Assembly: GCF_001424835.1 (NCBI RefSeq)
Contig: NZ_LMCQ01000024.1
Location: 83,646-147,645, forward strand
Source of the DNA: Variovorax sp. Root318D1
Lineage (GTDB): Bacteria; Pseudomonadota; Gammaproteobacteria; Burkholderiales; Burkholderiaceae_C
Reading direction: 5' to 3'
DNA length: 64,000 nucleotides
The notes beneath the pieces are model-generated. The model was not told the DNA's origin, searched no databases, and saw nothing but the letters and a program-made list of their open reading frames with translations. Of this stretch, positions 48,805-57,773 are shown one piece after another (position 1 is the first letter of the stretch; each line of letters begins with the position of its first letter). The position numbers were made by a program, and so were the translations under genes.

Positions 48805-50688
48805 ATGACAGACAACGACTTCCTCCTGGACGAGAGCCAGATCGCCCCGCCGCGCACGGTGCGCATCGACTTCGACGACGGCTCCTTCGCGCTGCGTTCG
48901 CCGGTGGCGCTCAAGCCCTATGCGCGCTGCATCGGCGAATGGATCGAACGCTGGGCGCGCGAGACGCCCGATGCGCTGGCTTTCGCGGAACGTGACGAGA
49001 GCGGCGAAGGCTGGCGCAAGCTCGACTACCGCGCGCTGCGCCAAGCCGTGGGTGCGGTGGCGCAGGCGCTGCTCGACATGAAGCTGCCTGAGGGCAAGCC
49101 CATCGCGATCCTCTCGGACAACGCGATCGACCATGCCGTGCTGATGCTCGCCGCAATGCACATCGGCCGCACGGCCTGCTCGCTCTCGAGCGCGTATTCG
49201 CGCATGGCAAAAGATCCGTCGCGGCTGCACGGCATGCTGCAGGCGCTGCAGCCAGCGTTGATCTACGCATCGGATGCCAAGGTGTATGGCGGCGCGCTCG
49301 CGGGTTCGGGCGTGGAGGCGGTGGCGGTGTTCAGCCGCAATGCCGATGCGCACGCCGGCGCCCTGCCCTTCGCGCAGCTGCTGCAGGCCAGCGAAACGCC
49401 GGCCGTGATGCAGGCCTACGAAGCCGTGCTGCCCGACACCCACGCCAAATACCTGCTGACCTCGGGGTCCACGGGCAAGCCCAAGGTGGTGATCAACACG
49501 CACCGCATGCTGTGCGCCAACCAGCAGATGATGGCGCAGACCTGGCGCTTCCTCGGAGATGACGGCCCCCTGGCGGCTTCGCCGCCACCCCCCGCGGGGG
49601 GCTCGCCGGCTTGGGGCGGCCCGGCGCCGGCGCACGAAAAGCCCGTGCTGGTCGACTGGCTGCCCTGGAGCCATACCTTCGGCGCCAACCACAACCTGAA
49701 CATGGTGCTGTGCCATGGCGGTGCGCTCTACATCGACGAGGGCCGGCCCGCGCCGGGGCTGATCGAGAAGACCGTGCGCAACCTGCGCGAGGTGAAGCCC
49801 ACGTTGCTGTTCAACGTGCCGCGCGGCTTCGACATGCTGCTGCCGTTTCTTGAAGCCGACGACGCACTGGCCGCCGAGGTGTTCTCGCGCCTGCGGCTCG
49901 CCTTTTACGCGGCCGCGGCGCTCGCGCCCTCGACCTGGCAGCGGCTCGAAGCGGTCGCCAAGCGCGTGCGGCCCGAGCGGCCGCTGTGGCTCACCACCTC
50001 GTGGGGCGCGACAGAAACGTCACCGGCCATCACCTCGGCGCACTGGAAGCTCGACGGCGCGGGCTGCATCGGCGCACCGCTGCCGGGGCTCGAACTCAAG
50101 TTCGTGCCCAACGGCCAGAAGCTCGAGATGCGCGTCAAGGGCGTCTCTGTATTCCCCGGCTATCGCCATGCACCGCGCGAAACCTCTGAAGCCTTCGACG
50201 AAGAGGGCTACTACCGCATCGGCGATGCGGGCTACCTGGCCGATCCCGAGCATGCCGAACGCGGCGTGATCTTCAACGGCCGCGTGGCCGAAGACTTCAA
50301 GCTGTCGAGCGGCACCTGGGTGTCGGTGGGCACCCTGCGCGTCAAGCTGGTGTCGATGCTGGCGCCCCATGTGCAAGACGTGGTGCTCACAGGCCATGAC
50401 AGCGACGAGATCGGCATGCTCGTGTTTCCCGCGCCGCAGGCCGAACCGCAGGCACTGGCCGCGCGCATCGCCGAGGTGCTGCGCACGCTTCGCGAGGAAG
50501 GCGCAGGTTCTTCCCAGTGCCCCACGCGCGCACTGGTACTCGCCGAGCCGCCGAGCCTGGACGCGGGCGAGATCACCGACAAGGGCTACATCAATCAGCG
50601 CGCGGTGCTCACGCGGCGCGCAGTTGAAGTCGCGCGGCTGCATGCCGGCGCGCACAATGACCTGCAGGTGATAAAGCTGCGCAGTTGA
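48805..50688 (+). CDS. Feruloyl-CoA synthetase-like AMP-forming acyl-CoA ligase
   Basis: A 627-residue ligase of the AMP-binding superfamily. The adenylation motif LLTSGSTGKPKVVINTHRML, the VDWLPWSHTFGANHNLNMVL segment typical of feruloyl-CoA synthetases, TSWGATETSPA and a C-terminal GEITDKGYINQRAVL with the catalytic Lys are present. Residues ~253-279 (DDGPLAASPPPPAGG and on to HEKP) interrupt the normally continuous stretch between WRFLG and PVLVDWLPW, and correspond to an in-frame palindromic repeat at 49565-49626. The protein is otherwise intact. The substrate may be a hydroxycinnamate or another carboxylic acid. Confidence 0.88.
   Translation: MTDNDFLLDESQIAPPRTVRIDFDDGSFALRSPVALKPYARCIGEWIERWARETPDALAFAERDESGEGWRKLDYRALRQAVGAVAQALLDMKLPEGKPIAILSDNAIDHAVLMLAAMHIGRTACSLSSAYSRMAKDPSRLHGMLQALQPALIYASDAKVYGGALAGSGVEAVAVFSRNADAHAGALPFAQLLQASETPAVMQAYEAVLPDTHAKYLLTSGSTGKPKVVINTHRMLCANQQMMAQTWRFLGDDGPLAASPPPPAGGSPAWGGPAPAHEKPVLVDWLPWSHTFGANHNLNMVLCHGGALYIDEGRPAPGLIEKTVRNLREVKPTLLFNVPRGFDMLLPFLEADDALAAEVFSRLRLAFYAAAALAPSTWQRLEAVAKRVRPERPLWLTTSWGATETSPAITSAHWKLDGAGCIGAPLPGLELKFVPNGQKLEMRVKGVSVFPGYRHAPRETSEAFDEEGYYRIGDAGYLADPEHAERGVIFNGRVAEDFKLSSGTWVSVGTLRVKLVSMLAPHVQDVVLTGHDSDEIGMLVFPAPQAEPQALAARIAEVLRTLREEGAGSSQCPTRALVLAEPPSLDAGEITDKGYINQRAVLTRRAVEVARLHAGAHNDLQVIKLRS
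49565..49626. repeat. CACTTCGTGT-family palindromic repeat inserted in frame, copy 4
   Basis: GGCTTCGCCGCCACCCCCC-GCGGGGGG-CTCGCCGG then TTGGGGCGGCCCGG. It matches copy 3 at 48717-48800 nearly base for base over TTCGCC-ACCCCCC-GGGGG and TTGGGGCGGCCCGG. It lies wholly inside the acyl-CoA synthetase reading frame and encodes a Pro/Gly/Ala-rich loop without a stop. Confidence 0.85.
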
Positions 50689-50709
50689 ACCGCTGCAAGG
50701 AGAAGGCGG

Positions 50710-52050
50710 TCAGCGGGAAACGCCAGGCGATCTTTGCGGCTGAGGCGGCACCGTCTTCTTCTTCGCGGGCTCCTCCTCGCCGAACAGCTTTTCCACCTGC
50801 TGCCCGATGCGCGCCCCGAGGGCCGTGCCCACGCCCGGCAGCACCGCGGTGCCGACCGCCGCACCGGCCAGCGCACCGCCCGTCAGCGACACCTCGGGAT
50901 CGCTCATGCTTCCACCCACCTTGAGCGGCACGCCGACCACGCCGTCGACAAGATCGACCGCCACCTCGCCGTCCAGCTTGCGGTTGAAGAGCTTGAGGTT
51001 GCCGCTGGCGGTGAGCAGGCCGGAGCGGGCCTTGAGCCCCGTGTAGCGCATCACGATGCCGTCTTCGCCGCCTTGCGTGTCAAGGGTGCCCGTGAGTTCG
51101 TCGAGCGGCGTGGTGCCGCCGCGGCTGATGCCGGCGGTGGTCACGGCCTTGGCCAGGTCGAGCCGGGTGAGCGTCGCGGGCTTCACCGAGAAGGTGGTGC
51201 GCGTGTGCAGGCTGCGGATCAGCGCGCCGAGCTCGCCGGCTTGGGCCACCAGCGTGGTCTGGCCCGAAAACTTGCCCGCTACGGCGGTTCGTCGGCCAAA
51301 GGCGTGCACCAGCCCTTCGATGTCGATCTGCCGGGGCTCGAGTTCGGCCGATACGCGCATCGTGTCGTCGGGCAGCAGCTCGAAGAGGGAGACGCCGTTC
51401 CACGTGCCGCCGCCCACGTCGATGCGGGTGCGCCACCGGTCCCGGTCGGCTTCTCGGTCCAGGCGCAGCCGCGCGGGAGGCGAGGCGCCGGCGCGTTCGA
51501 GGCGCGCCTGGCGCGGTCGCCAGCCGGTGTCGAAAACAACGTCGCCGTCATAGGCGAGTTCGATGCCGCGCCGGTCGATCCAGACGATGTCGCGCCAGCG
51601 CAGCTTCTCGAGCGGAATGGGCGCCAGCGCCCATGGCGCCGGCAGCGAGAACAGGTGGCCTGCCTCCTTCGGCTTGGGCCCCTTGCCGCGGAAGGCGCGC
51701 ACCGATTCGCGCGGCAGCACCAGGCTTTCGATCTCGGCCTCGTCGATGGCGACGACCCTTTGCAGCAGCTTCCGGAGCTTGAGCTGGAGCGTGATGCGGC
51801 GCAGCGTGATGGGGCGCGCCTGATCGGTGGCGACCTGGGACAGCACCAGCACCGGGCTGGGCCAAAGCGCCCAATGCGCGCCGCCGATCTTCAAGCCGAT
51901 GCCGAAGCGCTTTTCGAACGCTTCGGAAATCCGCACGGCCACTTCCTCGTCGCTGGGCAAACGGGTGCTGGCCACCCACACCAGCGCGCCGGTGCCGAGC
52001 AGCAACACCGCGGCAATGCCGATGAGCCAGCGTCTGACGGGGTGCTTCAT
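50710..52050 (-). CDS. AsmA-like envelope protein
   Basis: A 446-residue protein with one N-terminal membrane helix (about 9-28, LIGIAAVLLLGTGALVWVAS) and a long periplasmic region. The C-terminal half contains the beta-strand-rich AsmA repeats (LDLAKAVTTAGISRGGTTPL, LKLFNRKLDGEVAVDLVDG). AsmA-family proteins are implicated in outer-membrane assembly and phospholipid transport. The tail is charged, with EEEPAKKK. It is convergent with the acyl-CoA synthetase gene. Confidence 0.82.
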   Translation of the reverse strand: MKHPVRRWLIGIAAVLLLGTGALVWVASTRLPSDEEVAVRISEAFEKRFGIGLKIGGAHWALWPSPVLVLSQVATDQARPITLRRITLQLKLRKLLQRVVAIDEAEIESLVLPRESVRAFRGKGPKPKEAGHLFSLPAPWALAPIPLEKLRWRDIVWIDRRGIELAYDGDVVFDTGWRPRQARLERAGASPPARLRLDREADRDRWRTRIDVGGGTWNGVSLFELLPDDTMRVSAELEPRQIDIEGLVHAFGRRTAVAGKFSGQTTLVAQAGELGALIRSLHTRTTFSVKPATLTRLDLAKAVTTAGISRGGTTPLDELTGTLDTQGGEDGIVMRYTGLKARSGLLTASGNLKLFNRKLDGEVAVDLVDGVVGVPLKVGGSMSDPEVSLTGGALAGAAVGTAVLPGVGTALGARIGQQVEKLFGEEEPAKKKTVPPQPQRSPGVSR

Positions 52051-52133
52051 CGGACCAACTTAGCACGCGAAGGCGACTGCGGTTGTCAGCCGCCATCGCT
52101 ATAGTTTCCGGAACTTGTAGTGGAGACAACCTC

Positions 52134-52556
52134 ATGCGCATCTGGAAGAAAGACATCTCGGTCGAAGAGCTGACCCGCAACCACATCGGCACCGCCGTCT
52201 CGACGCTGGGCATGGAGTTTTTGGAGGTGGGCGACGACTTCATCCGCGCCCGCGTGCCGGTGGACGAGCGCACCCGGCAGCCCTACGGCATCCTGCATGG
52301 TGGGGTGTCGGTGGTGCTGGCCGAAACGCTGGGCTCCTGCGGCGCGCACTACTCGGCCCCCGAGGGAGACCGGGCCGTGGGCCTGGACATCAACGCCAAC
52401 CACATCCGCTCTGCCACCAGCGGCTGGGTCACGGGCACTGCGCGGCCGGTGCATCGGGGGCGCACCACGCAGGTGTGGCAGATCGACCTGACCAACGACG
52501 CCGGCGAATTGACCTGCGTCTCGCGCATCACAATGGCGGTGCTGCCGCCGCGCTAG
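52134..52556 (+). CDS. Hot-dog fold thioesterase (PaaI/MenI-like)
   Basis: A 140-residue thioesterase. The catalytic signature PYGILHGGVSVVLAETLGS, with the conserved Gly-Gly and catalytic Glu, and GLDINANHIRSATSG are typical of the 1,4-dihydroxy-2-naphthoyl-CoA/EntH-type subgroup. The ATG at 52134 has GGAGA ahead and begins the conserved MRIWKKDIS. It would hydrolyse aryl- or acyl-CoA esters, possibly as proof-reading. It lies upstream of the permease on the same strand. Confidence 0.88.
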   Translation: MRIWKKDISVEELTRNHIGTAVSTLGMEFLEVGDDFIRARVPVDERTRQPYGILHGGVSVVLAETLGSCGAHYSAPEGDRAVGLDINANHIRSATSGWVTGTARPVHRGRTTQVWQIDLTNDAGELTCVSRITMAVLPPR

Positions 52557-52645
52557 GCAAGCAAGAAGACCCGCCCGACACACACCGGGCGGCAGCGGGC
52601 CGGAAGAAGCCCCTCAAAAACACAAGACGAGGAGAAAGCAAACTC

Positions 52646-53947
52646 ATGAGCAATCTATTCAGCTGGCGCGAAGTCGCCGCCACCGAAGGACGCGTGGTCG
52701 CGCCCGACGAACGCCTGCCCTGGCTGCAGACCGGCGCCATGGGCGTGCAGCACGTGATCGCGATGTTCGGCGCCACGGTGCTGGCGCCCATCCTGATGGG
52801 CTTCAACCCCAACATCGCCATCCTGATGAGCGGCATCGGCACGCTGATCTTCTTTTTGGTGACGGGCGGCAAGGTGCCCAGCTACCTGGGCTCGAGCTTC
52901 GCGTTCATCGGCGTGGTGATCGCGGCCTCCGGCTATGCGGGCAAGGGGCCCAATGCCAACATCGCGGTGGCGCTCGGCGGCATCGTGGCCTGCGGAGTGA
53001 TCTACATCCTCATCGGCGCCCTGGTGCAGGCCATTGGCACTGGCTGGATCGAACGCTTCATGCCACCGGTGGTCACGGGCGCGGTGGTGGCGGTGATCGG
53101 GCTCAACCTGGCGAGCGTGCCGATCAAGAACATGGCGGCCAGCAATTTCGATTCCTGGATGCAAGCCGTCACCTTCCTTTGCGTGGGGCTGGTGGCCGTG
53201 TTCACGCGCGGCATGCTGCAGCGCCTGCTGATCCTGATCGGGCTCATCCTGGCCACTGTGGTCTATGCGCTGCTGACCAACCTCATGGGCATGGGCAAGC
53301 CGGTCGACCTGTCCGGCATCGTCAATGCCGCGTGGTTCGGCATGCCGACCTTCACCGCCCCAGTGTTCACCACCAACGCCATGCTGCTGATCGCACCCGT
53401 GGCCATCATCCTTGTGGCGGAAAACCTCGGCCACCTGAAGGCGGTCACGGCCATGACGGGCCGCAACCTCGACCCCTACATCGGCCGCGCCTTCATCGGC
53501 GACGGCATTGCCACCGTGGTGAGCGGCGCCGCCGGCGGCACGGGCGTGACCACGTATGCCGAAAACATCGGCGTGATGGCGGCCACACGCATCTATTCGA
53601 CGGCGGTGTTCGTGGTGGCCGCGCTCATTGCGCTGGTGCTGGGCTTCAGCCCGAAGTTCGGCGCGCTGATCCAGGCGATTCCGCTGCCGGTGATGGGCGG
53701 CGTGAGCATCGTGGTGTTCGGCCTCATCGCCATCGCTGGCGCCAAGATCTGGGTCGACAACAAAGTCGATTTCTCGCAGAACAAGAACCTCATCGTGGCC
53801 GCGATCACGCTGATCATCGGCACCGGCGACTTCACGCTCAAGTTCGGCGATTTCGCAATGGGCGGCATCGGAACCGCGACTTTCGGTGCGATCATTCTTT
53901 ACGCACTTCTGGGCAGAACGCGCAACGCTTCCACCCTTTCAAAGTGA
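52646..53947 (+). CDS. uraA: Uracil/xanthine permease (NCS2 family)
   Basis: A 433-residue inner-membrane transporter of the nucleobase-ascorbate family. It has about 12-14 helices and the family motifs MGVQHVIAMFGATVLAPIL, AENLGHLKAVTAMTG and TTYAENIGVMAATRIYS, the last holding the substrate-binding Glu. It imports uracil or another pyrimidine with protons. The gene name is the closest match rather than a proven function. GAGGAGAAAG provides the ribosome site. Confidence 0.88.
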   Translation: MSNLFSWREVAATEGRVVAPDERLPWLQTGAMGVQHVIAMFGATVLAPILMGFNPNIAILMSGIGTLIFFLVTGGKVPSYLGSSFAFIGVVIAASGYAGKGPNANIAVALGGIVACGVIYILIGALVQAIGTGWIERFMPPVVTGAVVAVIGLNLASVPIKNMAASNFDSWMQAVTFLCVGLVAVFTRGMLQRLLILIGLILATVVYALLTNLMGMGKPVDLSGIVNAAWFGMPTFTAPVFTTNAMLLIAPVAIILVAENLGHLKAVTAMTGRNLDPYIGRAFIGDGIATVVSGAAGGTGVTTYAENIGVMAATRIYSTAVFVVAALIALVLGFSPKFGALIQAIPLPVMGGVSIVVFGLIAIAGAKIWVDNKVDFSQNKNLIVAAITLIIGTGDFTLKFGDFAMGGIGTATFGAIILYALLGRTRNASTLSK

Positions 53948-54053
53948 AACGCCTTGCAATAAATGTTCTGCCAAGTGGTTGAAGCAGGGCCCGGTCACTG
54001 CCCGGAAGCCCGCGCCCGTTAGACTTCAACGCTTTTCGCACCGACGTTTTCCA

Positions 54054-54827
54054 ATGGCCGATGTCTCCGCCGCGCGCACCAAGGCGGTTTTCGAATTCAA
54101 GAGCGCCACGCTGCCGCTGATCGCAGTGATCCTCAAGACGGCCGACCTGGCCGTGCTGGCCGAGGCGCTCGACGCCCAGTTGGCCGATTCGCCCGATTTC
54201 TTCGAGCAGGAGCCGGTGGTCATCGACCTCTCGCAGCTGCAGCCGGAAGAAGAAGGCGGCGAGGAACCCGCAGCGCTCGACTTCGCGGCGCTGCGCGGCC
54301 TGCTGGCGCGCCACCAGACGCAGCCCATTGCGGTGCGCGGGGGTAACGACGCCCAGAATGCGGCGGCCCGCGCGGCCGGACTCTCGCTCACGGCCATGCC
54401 GGTGGCTCCGGCGCCGCGTTCCCCCGCGCCGCCCGCCGCATCGCCAGCACCCGCCAGCGAAGCGCCGCAGATCGTGCGCGAAGTGCCGGTGCCGGCCAAC
54501 GGCACGCTCCTGATCGACAAGCCGCTGCGTTCGGGCCAGCAGGTCTACGCGCGTGGCGGCGACGTGGTGGTGACGGCGGTGGTGAGCTTTGGTGCCGAGG
54601 TGATCGCCGACGGCAACGTGCACGTGTATGCGCCGCTGCGGGGCAAGGCGATTGCCGGCGCGCGGGGCAATACCGAGGCGCGCATCTTCTCGACCTGCAT
54701 GGAAGCGCAGCTGGTGGCCATTGCGGGCATCTATCGCACCAACGAAGTGCCGCTGCCCGATCCGGTGCTCGGCAAGCCGGCGCAGATACGCCTGGACGGC
54801 AAGAAATTAGTGATCGATCCGATCTGA
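54054..54827 (+). CDS. minC: Septum site-determining protein MinC
   Basis: A 257-residue division inhibitor that blocks FtsZ polymerisation at the poles. The N-terminal domain (ALDFAALRGLLARHQTQPIA) is joined by a Pro/Ala-rich linker (about 118-145) to the C-terminal beta-helix with GDVVVTAVVSFGAEVIADGN and HVYAPLRGKAIAGARGN. It is the first gene of minCDE. The ATG at 54054 is near the conserved start; a weak upstream AACG is the only leader. Confidence 0.94.
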   Translation: MADVSAARTKAVFEFKSATLPLIAVILKTADLAVLAEALDAQLADSPDFFEQEPVVIDLSQLQPEEEGGEEPAALDFAALRGLLARHQTQPIAVRGGNDAQNAAARAAGLSLTAMPVAPAPRSPAPPAASPAPASEAPQIVREVPVPANGTLLIDKPLRSGQQVYARGGDVVVTAVVSFGAEVIADGNVHVYAPLRGKAIAGARGNTEARIFSTCMEAQLVAIAGIYRTNEVPLPDPVLGKPAQIRLDGKKLVIDPI

Positions 54828-54883
54828 TGCGCCGCGGCGCATTCGAAAAACCAACAACCGAATCGAAACAAGAAGGAATGGCA

Positions 54884-55699
54884 ATGGCCAAAATTGTGGT
54901 GGTGACCTCAGGCAAGGGCGGCGTCGGAAAGACCACGACGAGCGCCAGCTTCGCGTCGGGCCTCGCGCTCGCCGGCAAGAAGACGGCGGTGATCGACTTC
55001 GACGTGGGCCTGCGAAACCTCGACCTCATCATGGGCTGCGAACGCCGCGTGGTGTATGACCTGATCAACGTGATCCAGGGCGAAGCCAACCTGAGCCAGG
55101 CGCTCATCAAGGACAAGCAGTGCGACAACCTGTTCGTGCTGGCGGCCTCGCAAACGCGCGACAAGGAAGCGCTCACGCAAGAGGGCGTCGAAAAGGTGCT
55201 GACCGACCTGGCCGCCATGGACTTCGACTACATCGTGTGCGATTCGCCCGCGGGCATCGAAACCGGCGCGATGATGGCCATGCACTTTGCCGATGAGGCA
55301 CTCGTGGTGACCAACCCCGAGGTATCCTCGGTGCGCGACTCCGACCGCATCCTGGGCATGCTGAGCAGCAAGACCAAGCGGGCGAAGGAAGGCGGCGACC
55401 CCATCAAGGAGCACCTGCTGATCACCCGCTACAACCCCAACCGCGTGGCCGGCGGCCAGATGCTCTCGCTGGAAGACATCCAGGACATCCTGCGCATCAA
55501 GCTGATCGGCGTCATTCCCGAATCGGAAAGCGTGCTGCAGGCGTCGAACCAGGGCGTGCCCGCCATCCACGACAAGGAAACCGACGTGGCCAAGGCCTAC
55601 AGCGACGTGGTGGCGCGCTTCCTGGGCGAAGACAAGCCCATGCGCTTCGTCGATGCGGAAAAGCCGGGCTTCTTCAAGCGAATTTTCGGAGGCAAGTAG
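54884..55699 (+). CDS. minD: Septum site-determining protein MinD
   Basis: A 271-residue membrane ATPase that recruits MinC. The deviant Walker A KGGVGKT is at 11-17, with DFDVGLRNLDLIMGCERR and CDSPAGIE following. The C-terminal amphipathic membrane-targeting helix (KPGFFKRIFGG) is intact. GAAGGA six bases before 54884 favours that ATG over 54878. Four bases separate it from minE. Confidence 0.96.
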   Translation: MAKIVVVTSGKGGVGKTTTSASFASGLALAGKKTAVIDFDVGLRNLDLIMGCERRVVYDLINVIQGEANLSQALIKDKQCDNLFVLAASQTRDKEALTQEGVEKVLTDLAAMDFDYIVCDSPAGIETGAMMAMHFADEALVVTNPEVSSVRDSDRILGMLSSKTKRAKEGGDPIKEHLLITRYNPNRVAGGQMLSLEDIQDILRIKLIGVIPESESVLQASNQGVPAIHDKETDVAKAYSDVVARFLGEDKPMRFVDAEKPGFFKRIFGGK

Positions 55700-55702
55700 G
55701 CC

Positions 55703-55981
55703 ATGTCCTTTTTCTCGTTCCTGCTCGGCGAAAAGAAGAAGACGGCCAGCGTCGCCAAAGAGCGGCTGCAGATCATCCTCGCGCACGAGCGGTCCAGCCT
55801 CAGCGGCAAGAAGCGCCCCGACTACCTGCCCGACCTCCAGCGCGAGCTGATGGCGGTGATCTCGAAGTACGTGAAGATCAATGCCGAGGACATCAAGGTC
55901 CACCTGGAAAAGCAGGACGACCTCGAAGTGCTCGACATCAAGATCGAACTGCCCGACGCGACGCCCTCGCCGGCACGCTGA
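55703..55981 (+). CDS. minE: Cell division topological specificity factor MinE
   Basis: A 92-residue protein. The N-terminal membrane/anti-MinCD segment is followed by KERLQIILAHERSS, the MinD-binding helix. The C-terminal dimerisation domain ends DLEVLDIKIELPD. It stimulates MinD ATPase and gives the pole-to-pole oscillation. It is the last gene of the operon. Confidence 0.96.
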   Translation: MSFFSFLLGEKKKTASVAKERLQIILAHERSSLSGKKRPDYLPDLQRELMAVISKYVKINAEDIKVHLEKQDDLEVLDIKIELPDATPSPAR

Positions 55982-56032
55982 TCGAACACGCGGGGGGCGG
56001 CGCAGCCCTCCCGTTTCAGTTCAGGGCTCAGC

Positions 56033-56953
56033 TCAAGGCTGCGCCACGAAGCGCGCCACCTGCCGCAGCACGTCCTCTTCCTTGAGGATGCGGCGGTGTC
56101 CCAGCCCCTCCGTGGCCACGAGCCGCGCCCCCTTGATGGCATCGCGGTAGGCCTCCGCGTCGGCAAAGCGGTTCACGCGATCATCGCGGTCATGCACGAT
56201 CAGCGTCGGCTGCACGATGCGCGGACCGACAGCCGGTGGCTCCAGCTGCGCCATCAAGAGGCCTTCCCGCGCTTCGAACAGCCGTTGCATTGCAAGCCGC
56301 GTCGCCTCGCTCAGCCCGAACGTGTGCGCGAAGTAGCGCGTGAATTCGCGCGCCGAAGCCGGTGGTGCGAGCAACACCAGCCGCTCGGCGCGCAAGCCCT
56401 GCGCGGCGGCCAACCCCAGCGCGTTGGCGCCCATCGAATGCGCGACCGCTGCGCGGAGGGTATGGCCGTCTGCGACGAGCCTTGCAACCACATACGAGAT
56501 GGCACGGGCGAACTGCGGCGAGTTGCTCATGATGCCCGCGCTGCGGCCGTGGGCCGGCAGCTCGAGCAGCACGGGCCGCAGGCCTTCATCGGCCAACACC
56601 TTGGCCAACGACAGCATCTGACCGGCGTGCCCGCCCCAGCCATGCACCAGCAGCACGATGGGCGCCGATTCCGCACCTGAATCCTGCGTGGCCAGGTGAT
56701 AGAGGCCGAGGCTCGCGTTTTCGAAGGCCCAATCTTCGCGACGCCAATCGGCGCCGGGCGCCTGCCCGCGGTAGAGCCACTTGGGCGGCAGCGGCGTGCC
56801 GAAGAGCCGGTAGGCGGCTTGCACTCCCAGTGCAGGCCACACGCGCTGCGCGGTGGTCAGGCCGAAACGCAGGGTGCGCATTACACGACTGGGGCGGTAG
56901 TAGTTCGACTGCGCGGCGTGCGCGGCCGCGGAGGTTGTAGTGCTGCTCGTCAT
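56033..56953 (-). CDS. Alpha/beta hydrolase
   Basis: A 306-residue alpha/beta hydrolase. It has the oxyanion motif LLVHGWGGHAGQM, the nucleophile elbow AHSMGANA, a late Asp (HDRDDRVN) and the His in GLGHRRIL. An N-terminal extension of about 30 residues precedes the conserved fold. GGAGCC is upstream of the ATG. It lies 17 bases after the small gene at 56971 on the same strand, and both sit behind the TetR operator at 57101, so they are probably co-regulated. The substrate is unknown; esters or lipids are likely. Confidence 0.85.
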   Translation of the reverse strand: MTSSTTTSAAAHAAQSNYYRPSRVMRTLRFGLTTAQRVWPALGVQAAYRLFGTPLPPKWLYRGQAPGADWRREDWAFENASLGLYHLATQDSGAESAPIVLLVHGWGGHAGQMLSLAKVLADEGLRPVLLELPAHGRSAGIMSNSPQFARAISYVVARLVADGHTLRAAVAHSMGANALGLAAAQGLRAERLVLLAPPASAREFTRYFAHTFGLSEATRLAMQRLFEAREGLLMAQLEPPAVGPRIVQPTLIVHDRDDRVNRFADAEAYRDAIKGARLVATEGLGHRRILKEEDVLRQVARFVAQP

Positions 56954-56970
56954 GCAATGGCTCCTTCGGT

Positions 56971-57084
56971 TCAGTACCAAACCCAGTCTTCGTTGCTGCG
57001 CGGCAGGCTGTGCAATGACTCTCGGACGGTTTCAGCGCCAATGGCGCCCAGGTAGACGGCAAGGCAGAGGGCAATGATCAGCAT
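56971..57084 (-). CDS. Small membrane protein of 37 residues
   Basis: A short gene with a strong AAAGGAGAA ribosome site. The protein begins MLIIALCLAVYLGAIG, a single hydrophobic helix, then a soluble tail ESLHSLPRSNEDWVWY. It lies between the TetR operator and the hydrolase, in the same orientation, and its start is 17 bases after the operator's end. No family is known to me. The conserved-looking charged tail with WVWY could bind a partner. It is easily missed by gene finders. Confidence 0.65.
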   Translation of the reverse strand: MLIIALCLAVYLGAIGAETVRESLHSLPRSNEDWVWY

Positions 57085-57100
57085 GGTGCTTCTCCTTTTA

Positions 57101-57116
57101 TCGCACGACTGTGCGA
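57101..57116. promoter_or_regulatory. TetR operator upstream of the small-gene/hydrolase unit
   Basis: TCGCACGACTGTGCGA, perfect 6-base arms around a four-base centre. A near-identical palindrome at 57774-57789 precedes the tetR gene. It lies just upstream of the small gene's ribosome site on the minus strand and would overlap the transcription start. Confidence 0.85.
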
Positions 57117-57159
57117 AATTAGAATACAGAAAGACGAATGAAAGTGCATGGCGCCGTGA

Positions 57160-57762
57160 TCAGGCGCGGTAGCTGGAAAGAAGCCGCTGCCAGGTCTGCT
57201 TGGCGCGGTCGGCGGCTTGGGGGTCGCGCAGAAAGCGCGCGTCATGCAGCAAGCCCATGATGAGGCCGTTGAGTTCGCTGACGACCTGCGCGGCGTCGGT
57301 GTCGGCGCGCAGTTCGCCGGTCTCCACCGCCTGCAGCACGGTGCGGCGCAGGGCGGCGCGCCAGCGCGTGATCTCGGCGAGCAGCAGGTCGCGCAGCTCG
57401 CCTTCGCGGTCGTCGTATTCGAAGGCGCCGGCCATGTAGATGCAGCCGGTTTCGGCCTCGATGTCGCGCGTGCGCGCGATCCATCGGTCGACGATATCGT
57501 TGAGCCGGGCCAGGCCCTTGGGCTTTTGCATGGCCGGCACAAACACGTCAGCGAGGAAGCGGCGGCCGTACTCTTCGATCACCGCCTTCTGCAACGCCTC
57601 TCGCGAGCCCACCCGTGAGAACACGCCGCTCTTGGAGAGCGCCAAGCGGCTGGCCACGGCCTGGAGCGTGATTGCTTCCAGGCCTTCGGTCAGCGCGAGA
57701 TCCATCGCCGCGCCGACGATGGCGGTGCGGGTGAGTTCGCTTTTCTGGGTTTTGGCGTCCAT
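57160..57762 (-). CDS. TetR-family regulator
   Basis: A 200-residue TetR protein. The helix-turn-helix lies at about 14-55 (TAIVGAAMDLALTEGLEAIT, then LQAVASRLALSKSGVFSRVG). The C-terminal domain belongs to the TetR_C group seen in regulators of hydrolases and oxidoreductases. The start at 57762 is set by the conserved N-terminus; an operator begins 12 bases upstream of it. It lies upstream of the small gene and hydrolase on the same strand, so it probably represses both itself and them. The ligand is unknown. Confidence 0.9.
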   Translation of the reverse strand: MDAKTQKSELTRTAIVGAAMDLALTEGLEAITLQAVASRLALSKSGVFSRVGSREALQKAVIEEYGRRFLADVFVPAMQKPKGLARLNDIVDRWIARTRDIEAETGCIYMAGAFEYDDREGELRDLLLAEITRWRAALRRTVLQAVETGELRADTDAAQVVSELNGLIMGLLHDARFLRDPQAADRAKQTWQRLLSSYRA

Positions 57763-57773
57763 GGCTGCAACTT

